Below are positions 1 to 9,841 of a stretch of 64,000 nucleotides of DNA, piece after piece. A program made the translations under genes and the position numbers. Under the pieces are notes generated by a model. It was not told the DNA's origin and did no database searches. It saw only the letters and a list, made by a program, of their open reading frames with translations. How positions within the stretch are numbered: position 1 is the first letter of the stretch; each line of letters starts with the position of its first letter. The DNA comes from Flavobacterium sp. WC2421 (GTDB lineage Bacteria > Bacteroidota > Bacteroidia > Flavobacteriales > Flavobacteriaceae): assembly GCF_040822115.1 (NCBI RefSeq), contig NZ_CP162004.1, positions 434,001 to 498,000 of the forward strand, written 5' to 3'.

Positions 1-234
1 GCTGCCGACATTATCAAAATTGCCATGATTAATATCCATGAAAAATTAAAAACAGAAAACTGGAAAAGTAAAATGCTCCTTCAAGTTCATGATGAACTTG
101 TGTTTGATGTACATAACTCGGAATTAGAAAAAATCCAACCGATGATCAAACACGAAATGGAGAACGCTTTCAAACTTGATGTTCCATTAATTGTAGATCT
201 TGGAATGGGTAAAGATTGGCTGGAAGCACATTAA
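1..234 (+). CDS. polA: DNA polymerase I, C-terminal end (partial)
   Basis: The reading frame is open from the first base, so this is the last 77 residues of a gene that starts before the window. It carries family-A polymerase motif C (QVHDEL, with the catalytic-site His-Asp-Glu) followed by the usual C-terminal helix-rich end. The enzyme does repair synthesis and Okazaki-fragment processing on the chromosome. The gene ends in TAA and is followed by a hairpin terminator shared with the convergent LacI-type gene. The call rests on a short but highly characteristic segment. Confidence 0.93.
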   Translation, partial: AADIIKIAMINIHEKLKTENWKSKMLLQVHDELVFDVHNSELEKIQPMIKHEMENAFKLDVPLIVDLGMGKDWLEAH

Positions 235-254
235 TTTCAATTAAAAAAAGCACA

Positions 255-292
255 AAAAAACCACTCTTATATAAATAGGAGTGGTTTTTTTT
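255..292. terminator. Bidirectional terminator between polA and lacI-type gene
   Basis: A 10-bp stem (CCACTC arm at 261-270, GAGTGG arm at 275-284, one G-U pair, 4-base loop) is flanked by an A-run on the left and a T-run on the right. It therefore works as an intrinsic terminator for both convergent genes. Confidence 0.85.
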
Positions 293-309
293 AATATTAA
301 AAATTCTAA

Positions 310-1335
310 TTATCCGTTTCTTGTAGACTCTCTTTCTTTCAAAATTGTTTTAATAACCACCGTTTTAAAAGGTAAATTTTCTTCTTTAGCTTCTAAACGA
401 TCAATTAACAACAAAGCTGCTTTTTCTCCAATTTCAGGCGCATGTTGGCTTACAGTTGTAACACTTGGAGTTAGCCTTCTCGAAGCTAATATTCCATCTG
501 CAAAACCAATAATTGATAATTCTTCAGGTATTTTAAAACCATGTTTTAGTCCATACTTTAATGCAGCAACCGTATCCGTTTCTTCCAAAGCAAAAATTGC
601 ATCTATAGGCTCATTTGAAGGAATATTTAAAACAGCGGCACTTAAATCATCTTCTGAGTTTGTTCTTAAAATAATAGTTTCATTTACTGCAACACCATTA
701 TTTTTCAACGCTTGTAAATAACCATCTGTACGCAATTTACCAACACTAAGTTTATCTACTGATGAAAACAATGCTATGTTTTTACAGCCTAAATCAATTA
801 ATCTTTGTGTAGAATTTAAAGCTGAATTAAAATCATCAACCACGACTTTATCACATTCAATTTCATCCGCTATTCTATCAAACATTACTATAGGAGTTCC
901 GTCATTTATTATTGCTGAGAAATGAGAATAATCCTGAAGCTTCTGTGCTTCTTCAGATACTGATAAAATGAAGCCATCAATAGTTCCATTACTAAGCATT
1001 TCTAATGTATTTATTTCCTTTTCAATCGACTCATTAGAAATACAAGTAATCACATTATATCCTTTTTCATCCGCAACTTTTTCAATACCACTAAAAACTT
1101 TTGCGAAAAAAGAATTTAAAATATTGGGTATAATAACACCAATTGTTTTTGTTTTTCTGTTTTTTAGATTTAAACCAATAACATTGGGTTTATAATTTTT
1201 AAGTTTAGCGTATTCTTTTATCTTAATTTTTGTTTGATCACTAATCTCAGGACTATCATTAAGGGCTTTTGAAACTGTAGAAACAGAAACGTTAAGTTCT
1301 TTTGCAATTTGTTTAAGAGTTGCTTTAACTTTCAT
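310..1335 (-). CDS. LacI family transcriptional regulator
   Basis: A 341-residue DNA-binding regulator. Residues 1-55 form the LacI helix-turn-helix (TLKQIAKELNVSVSTVSKAL) and hinge; the rest is a periplasmic-binding-protein-like ligand domain typical of sugar-responsive repressors. The frame stays open a further 52 codons upstream, but that segment is hydrophobic and unlike the family, so I place the start at 1335 where the HTH begins. No carbohydrate genes adjoin it: it faces polA on one side and is divergent from rplM on the other. Its regulon cannot be read from this window. The family is certain; the ligand is unknown. Confidence 0.9.
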   Translation of the reverse strand: MKVKATLKQIAKELNVSVSTVSKALNDSPEISDQTKIKIKEYAKLKNYKPNVIGLNLKNRKTKTIGVIIPNILNSFFAKVFSGIEKVADEKGYNVITCISNESIEKEINTLEMLSNGTIDGFILSVSEEAQKLQDYSHFSAIINDGTPIVMFDRIADEIECDKVVVDDFNSALNSTQRLIDLGCKNIALFSSVDKLSVGKLRTDGYLQALKNNGVAVNETIILRTNSEDDLSAAVLNIPSNEPIDAIFALEETDTVAALKYGLKHGFKIPEELSIIGFADGILASRRLTPSVTTVSQHAPEIGEKAALLLIDRLEAKEENLPFKTVVIKTILKERESTRNG

Positions 1336-1614
1336 AATTATGTATTTGTTGACTAAATTAGTAATAATAGTATCTTGAATAGTCTCTAACTTTAAATATA
1401 ATAGCAATTTACATGCTATAAAAAAAGACAGTATTATTCTATAAAAATAGCTGGTAAGAATGCAATATAAAAATTTTATTATTGATAACAAAAGTAATAC
1501 AAAAATAGAATAGATGTATTAAGTAAAAATCCAAAAGATAAAAATACAACGACACCCTAAATATACAATTGATTATCAGTGTAAAAACAAGTGAAAATTA
1601 TTCTTTTAAGGTAT

Positions 1615-1644
1615 TTGTATTTAAAATAATTAATTGTACTTTTG
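1615..1644 (+). promoter_or_regulatory. Promoter of rplM-rpsI
   Basis: TTG at 1615-1617, a 19-base spacer, then TACTTTTG at 1637-1644 match the Bacteroidota housekeeping consensus TTG/TAnnTTTG. The rest of the 352-base gap upstream (1336-1614) is AT-rich with nothing else recognisable. Confidence 0.8.
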
Positions 1645-1664
1645 CATCCCCTTTAATGGGGATG
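1645..1664 (+). promoter_or_regulatory. Hairpin at the very start of the rplM leader
   Basis: CATCCCC (1645-1651) and GGGGATG (1658-1664) form a 7-bp GC-rich hairpin with a 6-base loop directly after the -7 element, so at or near the 5' end of the mRNA. It may be an autoregulatory site for L13 or a stabilising 5' cap-like stem. That function is inference; the hairpin itself is plain in the sequence. Confidence 0.5.
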
Positions 1665-1687
1665 GAATGTTTAATTAAAAAATTATT

Positions 1688-2143
1688 ATGGACGCATTAA
1701 GCTACAAGACACAATCAGCAAGCAAAGCCACCGTTACAAAAGAGTGGATCGTTGTAGATGCTGAAGGTCATAACTTAGGTCGTCTTGCTTCAAAAGTCGC
1801 TATGATTTTAAGAGGTAAGTACAAGCCAAGTTACACACCGCACGTTGACTGTGGAGATAACGTAATTGTTATCAACTCAGAAAAAATTAACCTTACAGGT
1901 AACAAAATGGACGAAAAGATTTACATGCGTCACACAGGTTACCCAGGAGGACAAAGAACTTTAACTGCTAAAGTATTGCAATCGAAAAACCCTGCATTAT
2001 TAGTAGAAAAAGCAGTAAAAGGAATGTTACCAAAAAACAAAATTGGTGCTGAACTTTTCAGAAATTTAAATGTTGTTGTTGGTTCAGAGCACAAACAAGG
2101 TGCACAAAAACCGAGAACAGTTAACCTAAACGATCTTAAGTAA
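1688..2143 (+). CDS. rplM: 50S ribosomal protein L13
   Basis: 151 residues. It contains the L13 core (WIVVDAEGHNLGRLAS near the N-terminus, HTGYPGG in the middle and a GMLPKN motif towards the end). L13 binds 23S rRNA early in large-subunit assembly. The roughly 15-residue N-terminal lead with DALSYKTQSASK is a common Bacteroidota extension. The stop codon overlaps the start of rpsI by one base (TAATG), so the two are translationally coupled, as in most bacteria. Expression is expected from the promoter at 1615-1644. Confidence 0.98.
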   Translation: MDALSYKTQSASKATVTKEWIVVDAEGHNLGRLASKVAMILRGKYKPSYTPHVDCGDNVIVINSEKINLTGNKMDEKIYMRHTGYPGGQRTLTAKVLQSKNPALLVEKAVKGMLPKNKIGAELFRNLNVVVGSEHKQGAQKPRTVNLNDLK

Positions 2144-2529
2144 TGGGAGTTATTCACAAAATCGGTAGAAGAAAAACCGCTGTTGCACGTGTTTATGTTT
2201 CGGAAGGAACAGGAGTAATCACTGTAAACAAAAAAGAATTCGCAACTTACTTCCCAACAGCTACTTTACAGTACAAAGTAATGCAACCTATGTCTATGAC
2301 AGAAAATGCAACTAACTTTGACGTAAAAGTAAATGTTTATGGAGGTGGTTCAACTGGTCAAGCAGAAGCTGTAAGAATGGCATTAGCACGCGTTATGTGT
2401 GAAGTAAATGCTGAAAACAGATTAATCTTGAAACCAGAAGGTTTATTAACAAGAGATCCAAGAATGGTTGAGCGTAAGAAATTCGGTCAAAAGAAAGCTC
2501 GTAAGAAATTTCAATTCTCGAAACGTTAA
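2143..2529 (+). CDS. rpsI: 30S ribosomal protein S9
   Basis: 128 residues, normal length. It begins with the S9 signature GRRKTAVARVYV and ends in the conserved basic tail KKARKKFQFSKR, whose last arginine reaches the P-site tRNA in known ribosome structures. It starts within the rplM stop codon, so it forms one operon with L13. A hairpin at 2538-2561 follows the stop. Confidence 0.98.
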   Translation: MGVIHKIGRRKTAVARVYVSEGTGVITVNKKEFATYFPTATLQYKVMQPMSMTENATNFDVKVNVYGGGSTGQAEAVRMALARVMCEVNAENRLILKPEGLLTRDPRMVERKKFGQKKARKKFQFSKR

Positions 2530-2700
2530 TATTGCCTGTCTTGAATACATTTATTCAAGACTTATTGAATTTATTATTGAATTTAAAACAATGTTGTTGT
2601 TGCCTACCGAGGTAGGAATTAGTTTAGCATCTAAATGTATTTAGCCGAGAAATCGCCATTCATACATTGCTAATCAACAGAACGTAAACTAGTACAAAAA
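2530..2700 (+). promoter_or_regulatory. Structured rpsI-rpsB intergenic leader
   Basis: The gap contains a 9-bp hairpin (2538-2561, GTCTTGAAT arms) without a clear T-run, a small GC-rich hairpin at 2603-2616 (CCTAC/GTAGG around CGAG), and further complementary segments (ATGTAT near 2635 against ATACAT near 2663). It may hold a weak terminator for rplM-rpsI followed by an rpsB leader. Whether it binds S2 is a guess; no TAnnTTTG box stands out. Confidence 0.4.
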
Positions 2701-3507
2701 ATGTCAAACAAAGTAGAAGTAAAAGAATTACTAGAAGCAGGTGTTCACTTCGGACACATGACTAGAAAATGGGATCCAAACATGGCTCCGTACATTTATA
2801 TGGAACGTAATGGTATACACATTATCAATCTATATAAAACTGCAGCAAAAATTGAAGAGGCTAATGAAGCTTTGAAAAAAATCGCTGCATCAGGTAGAAA
2901 AATATTATTTGTTGCTACCAAAAAACAAGCAAAAGACATCGTTGCTGAAAAAGCAAAAGCTGCAAACATGCCTTACATCACTGAAAGATGGCCTGGTGGA
3001 ATGCTAACTAACTTCGTAACTATCCGTAAAGCTGTTAAAAAAATGGCTACTATTGATAAAATGAAGAAAGATGGTACTTTCATGACACTTTCAAAGAAAG
3101 AGCGTTTACAAGTTGATCGTCTTCGTGCTAAATTAGAGAAAAATTTAGGTTCAATTTCTGATATGTCAAGATTACCAGCTGCATTATTTGTAGTAGACAT
3201 CAAAGCTGAACACATCGCAATAAAAGAAGCTCAAAAATTAAACATTCCAGTTTTTGCAATGGTTGATACTAACTCTGATCCTCGTGAAGTAGAGTTTGTA
3301 ATTCCATCAAATGATGATGCTTCTAAATCAATCGATAAAATTTTATCTTTAGTTACAGCTGCAATCACTGAAGGACTTTCTGATAGAGGGTCTGACAAAG
3401 AAGCTGACGCAACTGAAAAAGCTGCTCCTGCTGCTGTAGCAACTGCTACAACTGAAGAAGTAGTAGCTCCAGCTGCTGAAACAGCTGCACCAGCAACTGA
3501 AGAATAA
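2701..3507 (+). CDS. rpsB: 30S ribosomal protein S2
   Basis: 268 residues. Residues 1 to about 225 are a standard S2 (EAGVHFGHMTRKWDPNMAPYI at the N-terminus, ERWPGGMLTN in the middle). The last roughly 40 residues are a low-complexity Ala/Glu/Thr tail, longer than in E. coli S2 and common in Bacteroidota. S2 bridges head and body of the small subunit. It is followed by tsf as in nearly all bacteria, but a repeat-filled gap of 139 bases separates them. Confidence 0.97.
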   Translation: MSNKVEVKELLEAGVHFGHMTRKWDPNMAPYIYMERNGIHIINLYKTAAKIEEANEALKKIAASGRKILFVATKKQAKDIVAEKAKAANMPYITERWPGGMLTNFVTIRKAVKKMATIDKMKKDGTFMTLSKKERLQVDRLRAKLEKNLGSISDMSRLPAALFVVDIKAEHIAIKEAQKLNIPVFAMVDTNSDPREVEFVIPSNDDASKSIDKILSLVTAAITEGLSDRGSDKEADATEKAAPAAVATATTEEVVAPAAETAAPATEE

Positions 3508-3512
3508 AAAAC

Positions 3513-3617
3513 AAATTTTAAATTCCAAATTTTAAATTCCAAATTCCATAAAAAAATTAGAAACAATAAGTTGATAATTTAATAAAATTGGAATTTGGGA
3601 TTTAAGAATTGGAATTT
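3513..3617. repeat. Inverted repeat of AAATTCC units between rpsB and tsf
   Basis: The left arm (3513-3548) is built from repeated TTTAAATTCCAAA units. The right arm (3589-3617) is largely its reverse complement (TGGAATTTGGGATTTAAG). About 40 bases separate them. The two arms can fold into one long AT-rich stem. There is no coding potential; it looks like a short-period dispersed repeat lodged in the operon. Confidence 0.6.
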
Positions 3618-3646
3618 TTACTTTTAACCTTAAAAAATAATACAAC

Positions 3647-4471
3647 ATGGCAACAATTACAGCTGCAGACGTAAATAAATTAAGAACAATAACCGGTGCA
3701 GGAATGATGGACTGCAAAAAAGCATTAGTTGAAGCAGAAGGAGATTTTGATTTAGCGATCGAAAACCTTCGTAAAAAAGGACAAAAAGTAGCGGCTAACC
3801 GTTCAGATAGAGAATCTACTGAAGGCGCTGCAATTGCTGTTGTAAATGCTGACAAAACTGCTGGTGTAGTGATCACTTTAAACTGTGAGACTGACTTCGT
3901 AGGTATGAATGAAAGTTTTGTGAAAATGGCTACTGAAATGGCTACTTTAGCATTAAATTTTGATTCAAAAGAAGCATTTTTAGCTTCAGATTTCAACGGA
4001 ATTACTATTGCTGATAAATTAATTGAGCAAACTGGAGTTATTGGTGAAAAATTAGAAATCAGAACTTTCGAAAAATTAGAAGGTGCTTTTATCGGATCTT
4101 ACATCCACTCTGGAAACAAAATCGCAACTTTAGTAGCTCTTTCTGCAAAATTAGAAGGTGGTGAAGAGGTAGCTAGAAATATTGCTATGCAAGCTGCTGC
4201 AATGGCTCCTATCGCGTTAAACGAAGAAGGTGTTGATGCTGCAACTATCGAAAAAGAAATTGAAATTGCTAAAGATTTACTTCGTCAAGAAGGAAAACCA
4301 GAAGCAATGTTAGACAATATCGCTAAAGGTAAATTGGCTCGTTTCTTTAAAGACAATACTTTAGTAAACCAAGATTACATCAAAGACAATAAATTAAGTG
4401 TTGCTAACTACGTAAAATCTTTAGATAAAGATCTTATCGTTACAGGATTTAAAAGAGCGGCTTTAGGTTAA
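3647..4471 (+). CDS. tsf: Translation elongation factor Ts
   Basis: 274 residues, within the usual range. The N-terminal UBA-like domain includes the signature LRTITGAGMMDCKKAL, and the core contains the EF-Tu-contact motif CETDFV. EF-Ts exchanges GDP for GTP on EF-Tu. It lies 139 bases after rpsB and ends in front of a strong terminator, closing the ribosomal block. Confidence 0.98.
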   Translation: MATITAADVNKLRTITGAGMMDCKKALVEAEGDFDLAIENLRKKGQKVAANRSDRESTEGAAIAVVNADKTAGVVITLNCETDFVGMNESFVKMATEMATLALNFDSKEAFLASDFNGITIADKLIEQTGVIGEKLEIRTFEKLEGAFIGSYIHSGNKIATLVALSAKLEGGEEVARNIAMQAAAMAPIALNEEGVDAATIEKEIEIAKDLLRQEGKPEAMLDNIAKGKLARFFKDNTLVNQDYIKDNKLSVANYVKSLDKDLIVTGFKRAALG

Positions 4472-4493
4472 TCCTAATTTACTTCCAAAATAG

Positions 4494-4530
4494 AAAAAGA
4501 GCGATTTGTTTATTCAAATCGCTCTTTTTT
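4494..4530 (+). terminator. Intrinsic terminator after tsf
   Basis: A stem of at least 13 bp (AGAGCGATTTG / CAAATCGCTCT) with a 6-base loop is followed by a T-run. Confidence 0.9.
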
Positions 4531-4616
4531 ATTTAATGCTACTTAAACTATTATTTCAAAAAAAATCAGACATATTCTAAATCAATGATTAAAACTTAAA
4601 ACTCAAAATAAAATAT

Positions 4617-4624
4617 TAAATTTG
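4617..4624 (+). promoter_or_regulatory. -7 element of the queuosine-precursor transporter gene
   Basis: TAAATTTG fits TAnnTTTG and lies 17 bases before the ATG at 4642, leaving a leader of about 10 bases. No clear TTG at the -33 position. The short leader leaves no room for a preQ1 riboswitch. Confidence 0.55.
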
Positions 4625-4641
4625 AGTTTTAAATTAGTTTT

Positions 4642-5298
4642 ATGCTCAAAACAAAAAAAGAATTTGTCTTTATCATCCTTGCAGGAATCTTCATCACTAA
4701 TGCTGTTGTAGCAGAATTAATAGGCGGTAAATTAATCCAAATTGGCCCTTTTGTAATGAGTATAGGAATCTTGCCTTGGCCAGTTGTATTCCTAACAACT
4801 GATTTAATTAATGAATATTTTGGAGAAACAGGCGTAAAAAAACTGTCCTTAATAACGGCTTGCTTAATAGCATATGCTTTTGTCATATTGTTTTTTGCCA
4901 TAAATGTTCCAGCAGCTGTAGGCATCAGTCCTGTAAATGACAATCAATTTTATGCCGTTTTTGGGCAAAGTATGTGGATTATTGTAGGAAGCATAATTGC
5001 ATTTATGGTTTCTCAACTAATAGATGTTAGCATCTTTTGGTTTTTCAAGAAGCGCACTGGAGAACAAAAAATATGGCTTCGTACTACTGGTTCCACTGTA
5101 ATCTCACAATTATTTGACTCCTTCATTGTTTTAGGAATTGCATTTTGGTTGCCTGGAAAAATAAATTTCGATACTTTTATCTCATCTGCATTAACGGGTT
5201 ATGTTTTTAAATTAACCATTGCTATATTACTCACTCCGTTAATATATTTAGGGCATCATATTATTAAAAAATACTTATCTGAAGAAACTGAAGAATAA
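4642..5298 (+). CDS. Queuosine precursor transporter, YhhQ/VUT family
   Basis: 218-residue polytopic inner-membrane protein with about six hydrophobic segments. The N-terminal pattern, with FITNAVVAELIGGKLIQI and then PWPVVFLTTDLINEYFG, is typical of the COG1738 (YhhQ) family, which imports preQ0/preQ1 for queuosine modification of tRNA. No que gene lies nearby. The tag gene follows after one base, so the two are probably co-transcribed, although no functional link is known to me. Family assignment is firm; substrate follows from characterised homologues. Confidence 0.88.
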   Translation: MLKTKKEFVFIILAGIFITNAVVAELIGGKLIQIGPFVMSIGILPWPVVFLTTDLINEYFGETGVKKLSLITACLIAYAFVILFFAINVPAAVGISPVNDNQFYAVFGQSMWIIVGSIIAFMVSQLIDVSIFWFFKKRTGEQKIWLRTTGSTVISQLFDSFIVLGIAFWLPGKINFDTFISSALTGYVFKLTIAILLTPLIYLGHHIIKKYLSEETEE

Positions 5299-5299
5299 A

Positions 5300-5860
5300 A
5301 TGGAAGAAAAAACAAGATGCGGCTGGTGCTTATCAAGCGATTTATATAAAGAATACCACGATCAAGAATGGGGAACTCCTGTTTATGATGACGCTACGCT
5401 ATTCGAATTTTTAATTCTTGAAACCTTTCAAGCTGGATTAAGTTGGATAACTATACTCAACAAAAGAGAGAATTTCAGAAAAGCTTTTGACACATTCGAT
5501 TATAAAAAAATAGCCAACTATTCTGAAGATAAAATTCAAGAATTACTATTAGACAGTGGAATTATTCGCAACAAATTAAAAGTTCGATCGGCTGTTTCTA
5601 ATGCACAAGCTTTTATCAAGATTCAAGAAGAATTTGGAACTTTTTCAAAATATATTTGGGGATTTACTGATGGAAAACCGATTGTCAATAACCCCAAAAC
5701 CCTAAAAGAGGTTCCAGCTACTACTCCATTGTCCGACGTTATTAGCAAAGATTTAAAAAAAAGAGGCTTTAAATTTGTCGGCTCCACTGTAATCTACGCC
5801 AACATGCAAGCCACTGGAATGGTTAACGATCATGTTCAAGATTGCTGGAAACGCAACTAA
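5300..5860 (+). CDS. tag: DNA-3-methyladenine glycosylase I
   Basis: 186 residues, typical of Tag. It removes 3-methyladenine from alkylated DNA as the first step of base excision repair. The zinc-ligand pattern is present: RCGWC at the N-terminus with a histidine in KEYHDQEWG, and the C-terminal pair in NDHVQDC. The conserved ETFQAGLSW segment also fits the family. It begins one base after the transporter's stop codon. Confidence 0.95.
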   Translation: MEEKTRCGWCLSSDLYKEYHDQEWGTPVYDDATLFEFLILETFQAGLSWITILNKRENFRKAFDTFDYKKIANYSEDKIQELLLDSGIIRNKLKVRSAVSNAQAFIKIQEEFGTFSKYIWGFTDGKPIVNNPKTLKEVPATTPLSDVISKDLKKRGFKFVGSTVIYANMQATGMVNDHVQDCWKRN

Positions 5861-5964
5861 TTTTCACTTTCAATCGTAGACTTACCTATTTATAATATCA
5901 CAAAAAACCACAAACAACCTCAACTTTAAACTTAAAACTTAAAACCTTTAAGTAAAAAAACCAT

Positions 5965-5972
5965 TACATTTG
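5965..5972 (+). promoter_or_regulatory. -7 element of the thiamine operon
   Basis: TACATTTG fits TAnnTTTG. It predicts a transcript start around 5976-5979, exactly at the 5' edge of the TPP aptamer. No TTG is found at the expected upstream distance. Confidence 0.65.
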
Positions 5973-5978
5973 CTGCAC

Positions 5979-6138
5979 ACTTTAGGGGTGTCTACAATAT
6001 TGTAGGCTGAGAATTACCCTCTGAACCTGATCTAGTTCATACTAGCGTAGGGAAAAGTAAGATGACTTCGTCGCGTATTTTTATGCGCCCTTGTAGCCAT
6101 TCCTAAAGTATAACTATACTAAATTTAAAAAGGAATGG
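5979..6138 (+). promoter_or_regulatory. TPP riboswitch (THI element) controlling thiS
   Basis: The aptamer spans about 5979-6058. It has GGGGTG, CTGAGA, ACCC and GAACCTGATCTAG...TAGCGTAGGGAAA in canonical order, with P1 formed by ACTTT (5979-5983) and AAAGT (6054-6058). The downstream part can be read as an expression platform: CCATTCCT (6097-6104) pairs perfectly with AGGAATGG (6131-6138), which contains the thiS start codon, and CCTAAAGT (6102-6109) pairs perfectly with ACTTTAGG (5979-5986) at the aptamer's 5' strand. The aptamer is certain; the switching model is inference from pairing. Confidence 0.95.
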
Positions 6139-6341
6139 AGCTTAAAATCAACAACCAAACAAAACAATTTGCCGCAGACAGCCTAACTGTTCAAGCACTT
6201 CTGGACTTGGAAATTCCCGAAAAACAAAACGGAATTGCCATAGCCATCAACAATACGGTTATTCCAAAATCCACCTGGAATTCCCATTCTATACAAGAAA
6301 CCGACATTATTCTAATCATTTCTGCGACCCAAGGAGGCTAA
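6135..6341 (+). CDS. thiS: Sulfur carrier protein ThiS
   Basis: 68-residue ubiquitin-fold protein ending in the required Gly-Gly (ATQGG). ThiF adenylates this tail, it is converted to a thiocarboxylate, and ThiG uses it as sulfur donor for the thiazole ring. It is the first gene after the TPP riboswitch, and its ATG (6135-6137) lies inside a stem of the proposed expression platform. The next gene, thiC, is 339 bases away across two repeat elements, an unusually large gap for a thi operon. Confidence 0.95.
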   Translation: MELKINNQTKQFAADSLTVQALLDLEIPEKQNGIAIAINNTVIPKSTWNSHSIQETDIILIISATQGG

Positions 6342-6346
6342 TTTGG

Positions 6347-6490
6347 CTGCTCGGGCGGGCTATCCGTTTCAAGTCCGCACTGCAATCTTATAAAACATAG
6401 TCTTAGTTAAAGCTTCTTTCAGTCGCTTCACTAATCCTTGTTTTACATCGATTCCACTTTACGGGCTTTTCACTGCTATCCCTAGCAGAA
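6347..6490 (-). repeat. Dispersed hairpin-border element, copy F (divergent)
   Basis: Read on the minus strand it starts TAGGGATAGCAGTGAAAAG followed by CCCG, and ends with GCGGACTTGAAACGG then ATAGCCCG. The shared blocks AGTGAAAAGCCCG and GGACTTG-AACGGA-AGC are also found in copy G (13431-13568). It is longer and less hairpin-like than copies A-E. It fills the first half of the thiS-thiC gap (6342-6680). Confidence 0.6.
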
Positions 6491-6563
6491 AAGAGTGCAT
6501 TTTAACAGAGGAAAGAATCAAGATAAAAGAACCAAAAGAAAATCAACAAACTACTACAAACTG

Positions 6564-8504
<1,941 letters not shown>

Positions 8505-8531
8505 ACGAAAATATAAGAAAGAAGTAAGATT

Positions 8532-9113
8532 ATGATAGTAATCACAAACCCTATTCCCATAGCAAATGAAATCAACACCATTCATTCTCTTTTTGAGAGT
8601 GGATTGGAGTTGCTTCATGTCCGCAAACCTGATTATTCTGACGAGGAAATGATAGCGTTTTTATCTAAAATCGAATTAAAACACTGCTCTAAATTGGTTC
8701 TACACCACCATCATGATTTAGCTGAAGAATTCGGGATCAACAGAATTCATTTTACAGAAACTAAAAGATTTCAATTAAGGATTACCGCTGACCAATTTAT
8801 AGAATCTACCTCGACACATTCGATAACAGATTTCAATTCATTGCATACCCGTTTTGATTACGCTTTTCTGAGTCCGATTTACCCAAGTATTTCAAAACCT
8901 AACTATGTCTCTAGAATGAACCTTTTAGAAACAACAAAACAACGAACTAATTTCAAAACTAAACTCGTTGCCTTAGGTGGAGTTTCTTCAGAGAACATCA
9001 CAGAAACATACAAATTTGGTTTTGATTCAGTAGCCCTTTTAGGAACCATTTGGAACAGTAAAAATCCGATAGAAAATTTTAAATTATGTCAACAATTCGC
9101 CCATTCGTTCTAA
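8532..9113 (+). CDS. ThiE/TenI family protein, probable thiazole tautomerase
   Basis: 193-residue TIM-barrel protein of the thiamine phosphate synthase/TenI family. It has the substrate loop variant LLHVRKPDYSDEE in place of the QLREK-type loop, and ends with VALGGVSSENI, the phosphate-binding region. A second, more canonical ThiE lies 700 bases downstream. By analogy with TenI beside ThiE in other thi operons, this copy may aromatise the thiazole made by ThiG. That split of roles is inference. Its 3' end overlaps thiD by 28 bases, indicating coupling. Confidence 0.8.
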   Translation: MIVITNPIPIANEINTIHSLFESGLELLHVRKPDYSDEEMIAFLSKIELKHCSKLVLHHHHDLAEEFGINRIHFTETKRFQLRITADQFIESTSTHSITDFNSLHTRFDYAFLSPIYPSISKPNYVSRMNLLETTKQRTNFKTKLVALGGVSSENITETYKFGFDSVALLGTIWNSKNPIENFKLCQQFAHSF

Positions 9114-9841
9114 GCATAGCAGGATTTGATCCTTCAGCCGGTGCTGGCATTTTAGCAGATGTAAAAACATTTGAACAACATCAAGTTTACGGTTTTGCCA
9201 TAAGCACAGCCAATACTATCCAAACTGAAGAGGAGTTCTTCAAAATAGAATGGACTGACATTAATTTTGTTTTAGAATCACTAGAAAAATTATTGAGTAC
9301 CTATGATATAAAAGCAGTAAAAATTGGAATAATACCTTCATTGGATTACTTAAAAAAAATTGTATTAAGTATCAAACGACTTTCGCCAAAAACAAAAATC
9401 GTTTGGGATACAGTTTTGAAATCCACAACCCAATTCAACTTTATAACTGTAGAACAGCAAGATTTATTAATAGAAATCTTAAAAAAAACAGATTTAATAA
9501 CACCCAATTACGATGAGATTTTATCGTTTTCATTGGATGAAAAAAAACCAGTTCTAATAGCTCTAGCACTTTCAAAATACACTTCGATTTTACTTAAAGG
9601 AGGACATAATTCAGCTACAGTTGGGACAGATTATTTATATAGCAAGAATGAAATTTTCAGGCTTTCGCCAAAAACTACTTTGGTTTTCCAAAAGCACGGT
9701 TCTGGTTGCGTATTGTCATCGGCCATTACTGCCAATTTAGCTTTAGGCCAAGACTTATTAACTGCTTGTAATAATGCCAAAATATATATAGAAACATACT
9801 TATCATCAAATCAAACTAAATTAGGATATCATTATGTATAA
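9086..9841 (+). CDS. thiD: Hydroxymethylpyrimidine/phosphomethylpyrimidine kinase
   Basis: 251-residue ribokinase-fold enzyme that phosphorylates HMP and HMP-P to HMP-PP. The N-terminal signature SIAGFDPSAGAGILADVKTF and the C-terminal anion-hole motif HGSGCVLSSAITANLA are both present. It overlaps the upstream ThiE/TenI gene by 28 bases and the downstream thiE by 8 bases, in a tightly packed operon. Confidence 0.95.
   Translation: MSTIRPFVLSIAGFDPSAGAGILADVKTFEQHQVYGFAISTANTIQTEEEFFKIEWTDINFVLESLEKLLSTYDIKAVKIGIIPSLDYLKKIVLSIKRLSPKTKIVWDTVLKSTTQFNFITVEQQDLLIEILKKTDLITPNYDEILSFSLDEKKPVLIALALSKYTSILLKGGHNSATVGTDYLYSKNEIFRLSPKTTLVFQKHGSGCVLSSAITANLALGQDLLTACNNAKIYIETYLSSNQTKLGYHYV

Noticed and set aside
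281-721. 146-residue plus-strand open frame opposite the lacI-type gene
   Set aside because: It is antisense to a clear regulator gene, has no recognisable domain and begins in the terminator.
3532-3996. 154-residue minus-strand open frame over the start of tsf
   Set aside because: It is antisense to tsf and runs into the intergenic repeat; no promoter or family match.
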